Positions 1-19,076 of a stretch of DNA of 64,000 nucleotides are shown here, one piece after another (position 1 is the first letter of the stretch; every line of letters starts with the position of its first letter). A program made the position numbers and the translations under genes. The notes under the pieces are model-generated. The model was not told where the DNA came from and ran no database searches. It saw only the letters and a list, made by a program, of their open reading frames with translations. This DNA is from Tubiluchus corallicola (Eukaryota; Priapulida; Priapulimorpha; Priapulimorphida; Tubiluchidae), in contig JAQGDQ010000164.1 of assembly GCA_030141605.1 (NCBI GenBank), forward strand, positions 134,001 through 198,000, written 5' to 3'.

Positions 1-39
1 AGTAGTAATAGCTTGACCGTGTTGTATGCTTTAATGTAA

Positions 40-172
40 GCTAAGCTAAGCGAAACGAAACGAAACGAAACGAAACGAAACGAAACGAAACGAAACGAAA
101 CGAAACGAAACGAAACTAAACTAAACTAAACTAAACTAAACTAAACTACACTAAACTAAATTAAACTAGTGT
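40..172. repeat. Pentanucleotide array (CGAAA)n passing into (CTAAA)n
   Basis: A 5-bp tandem repeat that begins as CTAAG, becomes about a dozen uniform CGAAA units and then about ten CTAAA units with a few point changes near the right end. The change between sub-blocks shows local homogenisation of variants. It is not a known telomere repeat and is internal to ordinary AT-rich DNA. Confidence 0.9.
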
Positions 173-253
173 AAAGCAAACAACACCCTGATTTAAACGA
201 TATTCCCTTTATGTTGACTATCTTATAAATGTTTAGAAAATTTGAAAAATTTT

Positions 254-335
254 GCATCTCCACTGAGACTCAAACCCAGGACTTTCTGCTTTCTTGGTTG
301 CTGTGCTAAGCATTACATCACAGAGGCACTCTGAC
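254..335 (-). repeat. tRNA-like SINE fragment
   Basis: On the - strand the piece contains a good pol III B-box-like element (GGGTTTGAGTC, near 268-278) and, about 50 bp upstream, a degenerate A-box-like segment. It does not fold into an obvious full tRNA and lacks a CCA-ready acceptor stem, so I read it as the head of a tRNA-derived SINE rather than a tRNA gene. Confidence 0.35.
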
Positions 336-340
336 GCTAT

Positions 341-7479
<7,139 letters not shown>

Positions 7480-7785
7480 GTGATTGAAATGTATGGTTTC
7501 AGTTTATGTCTGTTCATTTTATATTGCTCGGCGAATTGATACTGCATGTCATAATAATTGTATTTCTATGAATTCTATTATGTTGCTTCATTTTGCTCAT
7601 TTTGTCCATCATAAACTTAAAAATATCTGTAAACTTATTATTCTCATTTGCACAATTATAATTACTGTCTCGTCAGTCATAAAATCTACAATACATGTAT
7701 AGCAGCACAACTAATTGACATAACGTGTACGTATATAATATATTTAAAAAAGCCGTGGTATCTAATAATCATTTATTTATATAGG

Positions 7786-7907
7786 GGTGACTCTGATCTT
7801 TCGCCACCGTGTCTCTCTTTTGTTAATATAATTTTCAAACTATAATTTCATAGCTTTTGTAACCTTATTGAGTGAGACAAATAAAATTTGAATTGAATTG
7901 AATTCAA
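7786..7907 (+). mobile_element. CR1/L2-like non-LTR retrotransposon 3' tail
   Basis: The segment ends in an AATAAA-type signal followed by tandem TTGAAT units (about 7887-7905). A short hexamer repeat instead of a poly(A) tail is the usual 3' terminus of CR1/L2-type LINEs. The preceding ~100 bp (GTGACTCTGATCTTTCGCC...) would be the 3' UTR. No reverse transcriptase frame survives upstream, so this would be a 5'-truncated copy. The family assignment is inference from the terminus only. Confidence 0.45.
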
Positions 7908-10685
7908 TATTGGTTACACTACAGACATGCGACGACTATTGTAACAAGAACTAAAGGATCTGTACATTTCATGCTGCAGCCAAAAGTAGGATGGTCGATT
8001 TGGCATACAGATGACGAGAGGTGTATTGTGTCTGTCTTTAGATTGCATTCTGACCCAGAATCAGCGGCTACAAACTGACCGTCTTGAACTTTAAGCCGCA
8101 AAACAAGTTACTCTTGAACAAAGGCGATAGATCTTAAAGTCTGTTTGCAAAAAGATTTGAACAGCGTCTTGAAAAACCACGTGGTTCTAGTTAATGTAGG
8201 TCCTATTTGACTTCAAAGTTGAAAAGGGTTTAAAGTCTTGTAATGCTGTAGTTAAAATACATAATACAAGTAAAACGTTAAAAGTGTTTATAATGAATAG
8301 TGCACAAAACTAATTTTTTTTGTTTGTGCAAAGTTTCTTTCCAGAAGTCTTTCTTGCAGAGACCTTACATGTTTTCTTAATTATATGCCGATTCCTATTA
8401 GGCCTATATAATTTTGCATTAGGCTTGCAACCAATATTCAAGCTAACTTAAAAAAACCTAGAAACTGGTTAATTTTTTTAAGTCAATTGCATCATTTGCA
8501 TGACAGTTGAAGAAAAATACAATTACAAATACACAAATAAATTACATTACCTAACTGAATTAAGCCGTATGAGGCGCAGTATTATACAAAATGGGAGGTA
8601 AAATAATGTGTGATAGGGTTTAAATTATAAAACAAAACGGCACGCGCATACGTGCATGCAAACGTGTTTCGCTAAGATCATTCTCGACTACAGAGTTATT
8701 ATAATACGAAATTTTAAAACGAATATTTTCTTTCGTGAAGCATGAATACATTAGAAACGTCTATATATAATATCAGAAACAAGAGAACACATTTAACCGG
8801 CTTACGAAGAAAAAGAGCAATCTTAGCTAACTTAATCCCAAACACAATCACGTACAAGCTTGCCAATTGTGCAGCAAGTTCGGTGTTAAACATACTGTTA
8901 TTATAATCTTATCTCCCAAACAACTTACGCTATTCAGCTGTATAAAAACTGAGTTATTTTAACGGACCCTGAACCCTAAAATCTACGGCAATTACACCTG
9001 CCAACTTTCGATTTCATTCATTCGTCGTATTGTGCAACGATGTTCCGCCAACACAAGCCGGGGCAGCCATTAATAACGGTTCACACGATAATTGTAAGGT
9101 GTAAGGGGTATCCCTTATTGTTCGCGCTTAGGTCATTGTCATGAATCATATTTTTTCCTGTTGAGGCAGATAAGAACAGAGAGCAGGCTGCGGAAATTTA
9201 CGCAAAAAAACATGAAAAAACTAATTTTGAAAGTTTTGTAAACGAAGTTTTATTCAGATATTTTTGTTACCTGCTCTGCTTGTAAGCCTTGTTACCTTAG
9301 TTTGCAGTAACATTATTGAACACATTGCAAATGAACGTACTTTGATTTTTTTTATTAAATCAGGCATTTCCTTGATAAGCTTAAACCTACATTTTCTCCA
9401 GAAAAATCATTTCTATTTTTAGGACTTAAGAGCAGACATGTCTTTTAAATAGACGAATTTTACTGATGAAACTCAATAAGACCCAGAAATAACAGGCTAA
9501 CAAAAGTACGACTGAAAAGAAAAGTCATACTGTTGACGTTTGTGCAATAATTTAATTGTAATTTCGAAGTGTGTTTGTGTCAGTTTAACTCCACTTGACT
9601 CTTTTATTGGCTAAATAAATCTTGAAATCCACTGAATTTATTTTTTAACAATTTCCAACGTTTAGGCCGTACTTTCGCTTAGACAAGTTAGTTCATAGGT
9701 AAACCTACTTTGGAGATTAGATTCAATATTTTTAATGTTCTGATATGGCACTTTTTAATAAAAATAACATTTGAAGCTGCAAATTTGGCAAATTTACTGA
9801 TGAAAAGAATTTTGTTGATAGTTTTTGAAATTATTTGATATACAATACAAAATGTTGGGTAAATTTTAAGAAATATCTGCCAGGAACATTTTAATAATTC
9901 GCATGTGAGCAAATGGTCGCTGGTCCATCTTCATAAAAAATGACATAAAGAATAAGATAATAAAAATGTTTAGCTTGCACTGTTATTAGCGTTTAGACGA
10001 AGGTCAGTTATAACGATGTTATGAACGTGTTTGAAGTTAACTTCAGTCAACAGTGATGTGATAACTACCATGTCCTCTTGTAAATACGTGCAATTTTTTA
10101 AGGTCAGACATGACAAAAATGCTTAACAGTTACTAAAATTGGCTCACATCCTCGCCGAAACTTATAATTTTGCACGAAGAGACGAAAGTCAACAGAGAGC
10201 TACAGGACACGGTGAATAGGTTACACAAAACAGGATGTGTCTGATCTTGTAAAAAACAAACATTATTAGGATAAACAAAGATAAACGCTGCTAAAAACTA
10301 GTTGATCATGCGTGGTAAGGTTAATTTAATTGTTTACAATTGAGTTCAACACGCAACAATCTTCAGTCAATTAACAGATGAGAGTTTAAATTAGTTTTCA
10401 GATTTAAAACTTTTTTTCTACAATTCAGAAACTATATGAAATACTAGAATGAAAAAATTTATGCAAATTAACCAAGAGCAGAGATTTAAGTCAAGAATTT
10501 TTAGGCTTAACTACTTATCAGAAAAAGATAAACAAATAATTCAAACTAGCAAGAACTTGAAGGAAATTTGTGTAGTTTAATAAATTGCCAGCTGGAATCC
10601 AACATAGAATTCTATTTAAAATTGCACTAGGTTTCTATTAATTCCATAATAATTTCAGTATGGATGACTACACCAACGACCACAT
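7908..10685. other. Gene-poor AT-rich stretch
   Basis: One - strand frame at 7919-8101 has a Cys-containing sequence ending in a hydrophobic run, which is the only coding-looking item. It has no good splice acceptor and I do not call it. Nothing else is recognisable. Confidence 0.4.
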
Positions 10686-10732
10686 AAAAAGAAAGAAAGA
10701 GAGAGAAAGAAAGAAAGAAAGAAAGAAAGAAG
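10686..10732. repeat. (GAAA)n microsatellite
   Basis: About eleven AAAG/GAAA units with two GAGA interruptions near the left end. Confidence 0.9.
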
Positions 10733-11683
10733 ACGGAAATATTGTGAGTGCTTCCCCGGAACTCCTACCAAAGTGTGCAACAAAATCTATAAAAGTTTAG
10801 TTGTTCCGTATAAATTTGTCGCCATTTTGAATGTCGTTTTACGTCAAATTGGTCAGCTTCGCCTTGATTCATGTAAATTAATGTTATCCAGACGACCAGA
10901 TAACTGTAATTAGACCGCCAAACGACAAGGTTAAGTCTAATAACAATAACAACTGTTATTATAGTTATTCATGTACGTTGACGTCACCGTATCATAAATA
11001 AATTGTGTGATTTAATTATCACATGGAAGGAACTAAAGAAGCTTTCATCAGAACAAATAAGATTGCACCCAAAATTGTTATTCTTTCTTCATAAATATTT
11101 GCAATGATTTGTTGCAAGACGCCATAAACAGTATTATGTAATTAGTCATCAATGACATAAATTATTAATACAATATAATGTACACATTATTATTACAATG
11201 AGCTTCAAGTTGTAAACCCGACATTAAAAAACATGACTTGTCTTACTTGATCTTATTTTCTTTGCTTTGCCTTGACATTGTATGAACTGGATTGTAAGAT
11301 GTGTGCTCAGCATGGTAGTTAAACAATGCCATACTTGGGCAATAAATGGATGGGTAATAATCAGGAAAATGGCTTTTTCATTTGCCACACTCACCTCTTT
11401 TGAGAAGAGCGTGTATCACATCAGAATATGGTAAGACACAGCTACTGGTTGAATGCCTTATTTAACTGGATTATTCTTGACAATGTTAGGAACCTATTCA
11501 ACGATCTATAATGATCTATAGTGACCTGCTGTTGAGAACTATGTTTGTAGTTTGTAGTCGAGGTGGACAAGAAGTCTGTTTTGTTAAATGAAATAAAAGC
11601 TCTGTGTGTCCGTCTATAATCTGTGTTTTACGGAAAAGAATTCTTATCTCATCCTGTAACTGACACGCCGGAATGAAAACTTT

Positions 11684-11741
11684 AAACCTTAACAGAATCG
11701 TAGCTTAGTTTTGAAAACCTTAACAGAATCGTAGCTTAGTT
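11684..11741. repeat. 27-bp direct repeat, period 31 bp
   Basis: The segment AAACCTTAACAGAATCGTAG... (27 bp) occurs twice, at 11684-11710 and 11715-11741, with no differences and a 4-bp spacer. This is a recent local duplication. Confidence 0.9.
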
Positions 11742-11761
11742 AAACTTAGGTGTTTTTGTAC

Positions 11762-11890
11762 TCTGAAAGACAAGTACTCTGCCGACTGAGCCATTACTTT
11801 CAACGAATGTTCGCTATCTCAATTCCTAGGCAACTTACATTGTAAAGCTAAAAATGTATCAAAAGGCCTCGAGTTCAAGCCCTGACTGAT
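11762..11890. repeat. Composite of tRNA-like boxes in opposite orientation
   Basis: On the - strand near 11768-11800 there is an A-box-like segment (TGGCTCAGTCGGCAGAGTAC). On the + strand near 11868-11882 there is a B-box-like GAGTTCAAGCCC. The two cannot belong to one promoter, so this may be two SINE heads joined by rearrangement. The evidence is motif-level only. Confidence 0.3.
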
Positions 11891-14794
11891 AAAACGACTT
11901 TCACTGCTTCTTTCAATGTCAAAATTATGTACCTATCATTAATAATTTAGTAATCCACTCAGATTTATTAATTAACGTCATTTTATTGAATTTAAAGCAC
12001 CTTTAAGGAAAACAACAAAGCATTACATCATCTACCAACAATTTTCCTCACTATTTCTGTATTTCATAAAAGATGGCTCCCAAAAAACTGGAAAAATTCC
12101 CATACATACATTAGCTTGTAATTTGGTTTTCAACATAAGACATAGTTTTGTGTTTCATAAGCATGCCACACACCTAAACAATTTTTAGACTGATGTCACT
12201 AAGTCTTAATAAAATACTTAACTAAAATTACTTATTTTATTTTTCAATTGTACAAAATGTTTTATTTGCTTTTAAACGAATTGTTGATGTCGAATTTAGG
12301 TTGATAGCAACTCGATAACTTGTAATCTTGTAGCGAAAACAAATAAACATGGTCAAATTAAATTCGGCAATACTACAAGTTTTATAGCTCATATATAATA
12401 ATTAGTACGTTGAATGCGACGCACGTACGTCTCTGATACCTTGCAGCGTGTTGTGCTACATGTCTGATCAATTTGCATTATATGACACAGCTAATGTCCT
12501 CTAAATACCGTGTCGGACATATTAGGTTTAAATTTATTTCAAATTTGACAACTTACAGAACTAGTCGCCAGCCTACTCCGTGAACTACTTTAAATTTGTC
12601 ATCAATAATAAATTCATTATCAAACTAAGGGTATAAGTTTAATGTAATTGTACTGCTAATAATGTCATTATTAAACACGCTTATTAAAATGTAACAGAAC
12701 AAATTTTAACATTTAACCGTTTTATGTAATTTCGAACTTATTTTGTTAGCAAGCTGTTGGCCCGCTTCTAAACATATACCCTTTCAAATAAAATTTAACA
12801 AACCAGCCTTTAAACGCATATATACTACAGTCTATAAAATAAATGCTCCTACAATACATTTAAAGATATAAAATTTTATTAAGTATTATGCAGGCCTACT
12901 ACCCGCAATCCATTCAATCTGTCATTGCTTTGTCCTCGGTAAGGTTTAATTTTCAATGAGATGATTGCATCTGTCATAACAGGACAATAATTACCAGTTT
13001 ATTAGCATAAATTACCCATCATGATATAGTAGGTGGCCAATACAGGAGATACAACGTCTCCTGTTGAATTCAGTGATGAAAGTAACATTAACACCTCCAT
13101 TTGATTAAATTTGAACTAGGACAGCTGTTGCTATGGTAACGACAAGGCTGCACATGTAGTGCAGAAAGACTAGAAAAAAGTACTGTTAAATTACGTAATA
13201 AATCGTAAATTCTCGCTTTTGCGACAGTAAGACGCATTACAGCTATAATAACTGATGGTTTGCAATTAATTGGGAATTAATAAATAATTCATGATGCGTA
13301 GATATCAGACTTAATGAGCCAAATATAATTAGCGACTGCGTTAAATTTATCCTAAAATTTATACATTTTTTTGTACAGTTAAGTTAACCTTCACAACGAG
13401 ACTGCACTGCGAATTGCAATTTAGTGTTTATAATGTTAGCAGCAGTGGCCAGTTTTTAAAGTAAACTGCTGAACCAAATTGCTTATAGATTTGCCTGTGG
13501 CTTCTGTCGTTGGGTCTTTTGCATCTAAACGTAGAAAGTTTGTGCTGTGCGACTAGAGGAATGTAGCAGCTCGGACGGGTAGTGCCGTGGACGCTGTGGG
13601 CTCTTAAAAACAATTAATTTGCAACTTATTCCCTAATTGATGAAGAGCAAAAGAATCAAAATCCTTTAACCTAACATAATCTAACCTAACTCATCTTAAT
13701 GATTACAACCTAAAAATGAAACTGCAGTGACCATTTACAAAGCCTAAGAGACGTAATTGCTAATGGATATCGACACTCCACTCTTAACAAAACAATTCAA
13801 CAAAAGAAAAAGCTATTGAGAGCCACACCATATCTCCATTGTGTCCCGTCAGGATTTTCGCAAGGCTAAGGTCTTGGCGCAGATGAAAAGAAGAATGTCC
13901 AGCTCACCTAGTGCATTATGCCTTCGATGAATGCAGAAAAAGTGTGACGCACTTTAGATTTCAACAATATGAGTAGCCTGCAAAGTTGAAATTTCACGGG
14001 ATGGTATTACACTGGATTTGCTTTCGACTGCGAAAGTTACAGCTTTATACATGCGGCAGTTTTTTTTAAGTTATAGCCGAAAAACGTTTTGCGTATTAAA
14101 AAATTAATAGATTATTTATAGATTTTAGTGCAGCAGCTGCAATGCTGCTTACCATGGCAAAACATCCAGACACGTTAAATTAAGAATTTGTGAACATTTG
14201 GATATATCGTCTAGAACTGACAAAAAATAAAAAAATTCTCCTCAATCCAGCATTTATTTGTGCCTCTGGCCACCAAGCTGATTTTAATAATTTCAGCATT
14301 GTGACCAGAGCTGCAAATAACTGGAACATATTAATAAAAGAAAGTTTATCTATGTACCTTAATAAGCCTTCTCTTAATGTACAAAGAAGTTCAATCCCTT
14401 TAACTTTGTTTTCAAACACTTAGCTAGATACTTAGAAATTTTTGGTTTACAGCGTTAGCGTGGTAATTCTGTTATTCTCTTCTTCAATTAGGCACAGATG
14501 CCTGGGCTTCTACAAGTATTTAAAATCATGATTGGAAGTTTGCAGAACTGTAGAACGGGCCAATTAAGGACTGGAAAAGTGTTTATTCATGATAATTTAG
14601 ACTAGTCTACTAATTTTGGGTATGTTATGACTAAACATACCTGCAGGCAGAACTTCGTGCTTTCTAGCAGGTAATAAGTCAACCACCAGAGCATTGATAC
14701 ATCTATTTTACACTATTATGGGTGCAATCTAGCACAATACAGTCAAATTATACATTCACTACCATAAGCTGCTAATTTCGTCGATGACTCATCA

Positions 14795-15425
14795 TACTTA
14801 AAGGAAGACGGGATGATTTTTCATATACTACCTGATTTTCATGTCCGACAAAAAGTTTACATTTTAACACAATTAATACTGCAAAAGCGTTTCTGATAAT
14901 TGAATAATAGATTAAAATCTTAATTAACGGCGGGCAAGCCCAACTATTGATGACATCACAAATCAACATAATTTGCAACAGTAAAAATATTCCACGCGCC
15001 CGTTGCACGTGTTTCTGAAAGAGAAAATTCAAGTACATTTGCCACTGTAGGGGATTCAGTGTGTTGTACTAAAACTAGGTAAGTCTTAAGATAAAAATTC
15101 AAATTTCAAATTTACCGCTGTACTCACGCATGAGCTGTCAAACGTGTGTAGTTCGTCAGAAACTAACACATCTGAACTCAGTGGTACAGCACGTATTTTT
15201 TGAAATGCGTTTCTGAAATGTAGGCTCTAGTGCCGGTCTAACTAGGGGGAATTGACAAAATGCCTGTACAGTGAAGAATTAGTGACGCGAACGTGAAATT
15301 GTGACTGAGTGGTAATAATTCTTTCACGTTAGTCATTCTTGAAGAACTAGTATGTTTCCTTTCAATTTTTTAAAGAGTAGATTGTTTTGACCCACAGTTT
15401 AAAATTGGGTCCGGTTTTGAATTAA
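14795..15425 (+). mobile_element. ~0.6 kb interspersed repeat, copy A
   Basis: This segment matches, in reverse orientation, the segment at 50298-50930 over nearly its whole length. Shared blocks include CTTAAAGGAAGACGGGATGA at one end, the middle block around 14870-14960 and TTGTTTTGACCCACAGTTTA at the other end. Divergence is moderate with indels. No protein is encoded and no perfect terminal inverted repeats are visible, so it is a non-autonomous element of unknown class. The frame at 14772-15038 on the - strand is incidental. Confidence 0.75.
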
Positions 15426-15452
15426 CTGAAGAATACTGCACTCAAAAATTCC

Positions 15453-15524
15453 GATCCAAGTAGGATTTGCACCCAGAACTTTGTGCCTTCGCGGCACATG
15501 CTCTACCTGCTCAACTGTTGGACC
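15453..15524 (-). repeat. tRNA-derived SINE head
   Basis: On the - strand, an A-box-like GTTGAGCAGGTAGAGC (15500-15515) is followed about 30 bp later by a B-box-like GGTGCAAATCC (15463-15473). The spacing and order match a tRNA-derived internal pol III promoter. It is embedded in non-tRNA sequence next to an interspersed repeat, so SINE is more likely than a tRNA gene. Confidence 0.5.
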
Positions 15525-15539
15525 AATTTAGCATAGCAG

Positions 15540-18500
15540 GTCAGAATTGTCATCCTAGTAGTACAAAATCAGGGCCACAATTTAGAATGACTGAGCTTAT
15601 ACTTTAACGTAGGCTTTAGCTCGTGATTTACAAATGTATGTAGAGAAAGTTGTTTGATGTGTTTGGAGTTAGGCCTATGTTATTCCAAATCATCAGGGTA
15701 GTGAAATGTATTGAAATGAAGACAAAGAATTATTAACATAATTATTGTACTACGCCATCAACAATGGACATATAAGGTTTAATATATGCAGTTGCGCTAA
15801 TCTGATTACAAATACAGGAATACAGACAATGCATGTTACCCATCATGTTAATTGTCTTCCTCACTTTTTGTGTTACGTCTTCATGTGTATTATATACACT
15901 TGTGCAAATTAAGTTATCTGCCAATAAGAGATGCAAAATGAATATTGGCATGATTTTATGACAGATTTTAATATTAACGCACAATAAATAGAAATAAAGC
16001 AGCTCCTTTGGAAAGGAAATTATTGAAAAGAAACTTTATAAATAAAGACATTATAATTATCATTATTTTTCCAAAAATATGAGCTGGTCTTTTCTGAACT
16101 AGGCAAAGATATAATCGTCAGAAACTCGCAAAAAATCTTAAAAAATTACAAACCAAGAAACGTTATCAATAAGAATAGATCAATATCACCACTGGTGATT
16201 TACGGTAATTAGCCAAGATGAACTAAACAGTTAGACGATGAGCAAGCACACAGAAACAGCATGGGGAAGCTGGCGCAAGGTGTTGCCAAGAAACGGGTGA
16301 AGACCGCAAATAGATACAGTGTTTAATAAGGTAAACTGCTAATATTTCAAAAGCGCATTCTTCATACAGCATTCTACCCAACGGTATAACAGGTAATACC
16401 TAACCAGCCTTCAACCCATTTCATTCAACATAAATGCGTTTAGACAATGAAATCGGATAATAGACTAAAAGTGGTAAGCGGTTAAAGCTGCTTATTGGAC
16501 ATGTTGGGCAAAGTTGAACAGAAGATTACCCAAACATCTGTCACTAAATTAAATTTTAATAGCATCGCACCATCTGTACCATGTATACAGTGCTAGGCAA
16601 GGAATGAGAACAACGCATTTAGCCAAATCTTTACTTGTCTTGTATTGTAGGGCTAATGTTGTTTGCTGCATTAGACGCAAGTAATGATGTCTCGAAGTGA
16701 CCTAATTCTCTTTCTCTCTCTCTCTCCCTCCCTCTCTCTCCCTGTTTTTGTTTCATGTTTTGAAATCACTATGCAAGTATAAAGACAGCCAAATGTGTTT
16801 GATTGAATAAAATAAGAACAGTTTGTTAGGATTTGTTTATTGTGTTACAGATAAATTAGTTAGTACATGTATTGCCTTACGAGCGGCTTGACTGATCAAA
16901 TAGAGAACCGCGTGACAACTTCATAACAATAATTAGCGTTAAGAAAGAAGATCAAGGTTGGACGTTTTACTCTTACAACATGTCATTGTTGAGAACGAAA
17001 CTTTTAACTGTAAATTTGTGTCATTCACACGGCCGCCTGACAACTCCAGCATCGTTTATCATTTGTGCAAACGAAGAAATCTATAATCGCCCAGCGGTTA
17101 TCACAGAGTGCCGTATAATCATCAAGTTATAACTGGCATATCGCTTGCAACTGGATTTATAAGTCAAAATTCGTACAACGTGAAAAAATTAACCGGTAAA
17201 TTTGCTGTTTTTCGTCATCATTTCACTTGGTAATTATCAGCCTCTATAACAACACAATGCGTACAACAGACAGCCCTAGAAGTGAAACCCTAATTGTGAT
17301 CGCATAATTTTTTACAAACAAAACTCGCCTAATTAAAACATTGTTTCTAATATTTACAACAAACAGTCAATTACTAGGCGTGTTGGCAGCATTAATTTCA
17401 GAACACAGGCGTTCTTGTTAAGATGGCATTTTTCGTTTCTCAGTGTTTATAGACGTACACATATGACTGGAAATTCCCGAAAAAGACGAAAGCAAAAAAA
17501 TATGATCGTGAAGAAGACAAGGGCAAATAAAAGCAATTGTAATGCCTTATGGTCATCATTACTATCAGACAATTTGAGTGATCACCTTGTACTGCCGCAG
17601 TTTATGAGGCTATAGTGTGACTATTGCATCCTGTTAGTTTATGCTGGGTATAATATATAAAATTTAACTATACGAAATTTGAACAAGTGAATCTAGCAAG
17701 TAATAATGGTGCTATATTTGCTTTATGGCGCTATTGTTTGCTATTAATAGCCTACATAGTTTACTGTAACGGAAATGTGAGGATGTAAGCTGATAAAGTT
17801 ACAATGACACAACAAATGAGATACGTTTGAATACGTTTATTGAGCGTAGACGATACTTTCGACTATTATAATCATTTTCAGTACCATAAATAAAGCCAAG
17901 AAATTTAATATGTATATTTAATTATATTTTATTGGGTAATCATAGTTACAAATCAGACAATCCACACACCTGTTATAAAGATGCAATTACACACACATAC
18001 AGCACTACAAAAAACTTATACCACGTTATCAAGAACACGATTACACAAGTCACACTCAACAATTTAAACCAAAGACACAACACCAAACCTTGATGTATAA
18101 ACCCACTGACGATACTAAAATATAAACGCACAAAATGTCATTACAAATCAACAGATGAGAATTTAAATTATCAAAATAAACGTGGATATAAATAAAAAGA
18201 GTTGCAGAGACATGTAAAAAAAATTTACATTCTATATGAGATTCAGAAAAGATCATCTCACCGTAGACAATTAGTATTGGAGTTAGTATTACTACAATTA
18301 GCATCATCAATGCATATTATCACCAAGTCTTTTCTGGTTTGTTTTATAGTATTGAAAATGATCGTCTACGCGTAAACATGTTGATTCCTAGAGGCAGGCT
18401 CTTTCACATATTTAAATTCATTTGATTTTATTTTCTCTGCATAAACAGGCCCTGTTTTTTCGTACAGTCGAGAGCTGTAACGCTACTCCAAATAATAACA

Positions 18501-18818
18501 TGTTATTATCTAGAAAAATTGCAATCCGTCAACGATGGAATTATGGCTGTTTGGGCCATCCGTAGCATATTTACAATGGTGCCAGACCATGTGAGGTCAC
18601 TGGAACAGAATTGAGTGAAAGTTTTCAAGTTTCTTAATTGCTGCCGAGACCGGTTCTACTTAATAATCTCTAAACAGACTGTATTTTGATTACACCTACG
18701 GCTAACGAACCAACAGACACTTTTATTAGAACTGAAATACTTTCTGCTTGAATAGTAATGAAGATCCACGTGCTTATGAAGCTACATACATGTATCAAGC
18801 TTATATACACTACACCAT
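15540..18818. other. Gene-poor stretch
   Basis: It contains a short CT-rich tract at 16708-16742 and scattered open frames of 60-84 codons (15742-15984 -, 17415-17615 +, 18056-18310 -). Two of these begin with hydrophobic residues but lack any other coding evidence. Nothing is called. Confidence 0.4.
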
Positions 18819-19076
18819 CAGGGCCGGATTATGACCTTTTGAGGCCCCTAAGCTAATAAAATTATGAGCCTCCTTCTGAAGGAACCACCAAACTCGCCCG
18901 TATCCATCTTGAATATTTTTTACTCGTGATATATTTTAGCAACATTTACATAGCCTGAAGTAAACCTATTGCAAGTTTTTTACATAAACTAGAATAGCTA
19001 ACATTGCTTGCCAATAAAAAATATTTTTTCAGACATTTTTACACAAACAGATTTTACCAAATGTTACCAAAGCTTG
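18819..19076 (+). mobile_element. hAT-like MITE family 1, copy 1 (3' end lost)
   Basis: It begins with CAGGGCCGGATTATGACC and continues with sequence shared with 28246-28610, 45539-45870 and 46148-46395: the block AGGCCCCTAAGCTAATAAAA, then the block TTACTCGTGATATATTTTAG, then CAAATGTTACCAAAGCTTGAG. The last block stops matching after about 19076, so the right terminus is missing. The CAGGG-type end suggests a hAT-like non-autonomous element; this is inference, as no transposase is present. Confidence 0.65.

Larger units (their letters stand above)
10733..14789. other. Gene-poor AT-rich stretch with small repeats
   Basis: No gene can be supported. It contains a 27-bp direct repeat (11684-11741), SINE-like promoter boxes (11762-11890), a short hairpin at 13042-13064 (8-bp stem ACAGGAGA/TCTCCTGT) and a G+C-richer island at 13480-13600. 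A + strand frame at 14190-14423 is faintly like the C-terminal end of a LINE reverse transcriptase, but not enough to call. Confidence 0.4.

Noticed and set aside
40-172. Telomere-like array
   Set aside because: The 5-bp CGAAA/CTAAA unit is not a known animal telomere repeat and the array is internal.
7919-8101. - strand 60-codon frame with six Cys and a hydrophobic C-terminus
   Set aside because: Coding-like in look, but preceded by an in-frame stop with no good acceptor; possible distant exon only.
14190-14423. + strand frame ending in a TRAANNWNIL-like string similar to LINE C-termini
   Set aside because: The resemblance is too short, and no LINE 3' end follows.
18056-18310. - strand 84-codon frame starting MMMLIVVILTPILIVYGE
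   Set aside because: Hydrophobic AT-rich start is expected by chance in such DNA; no other coding signs.
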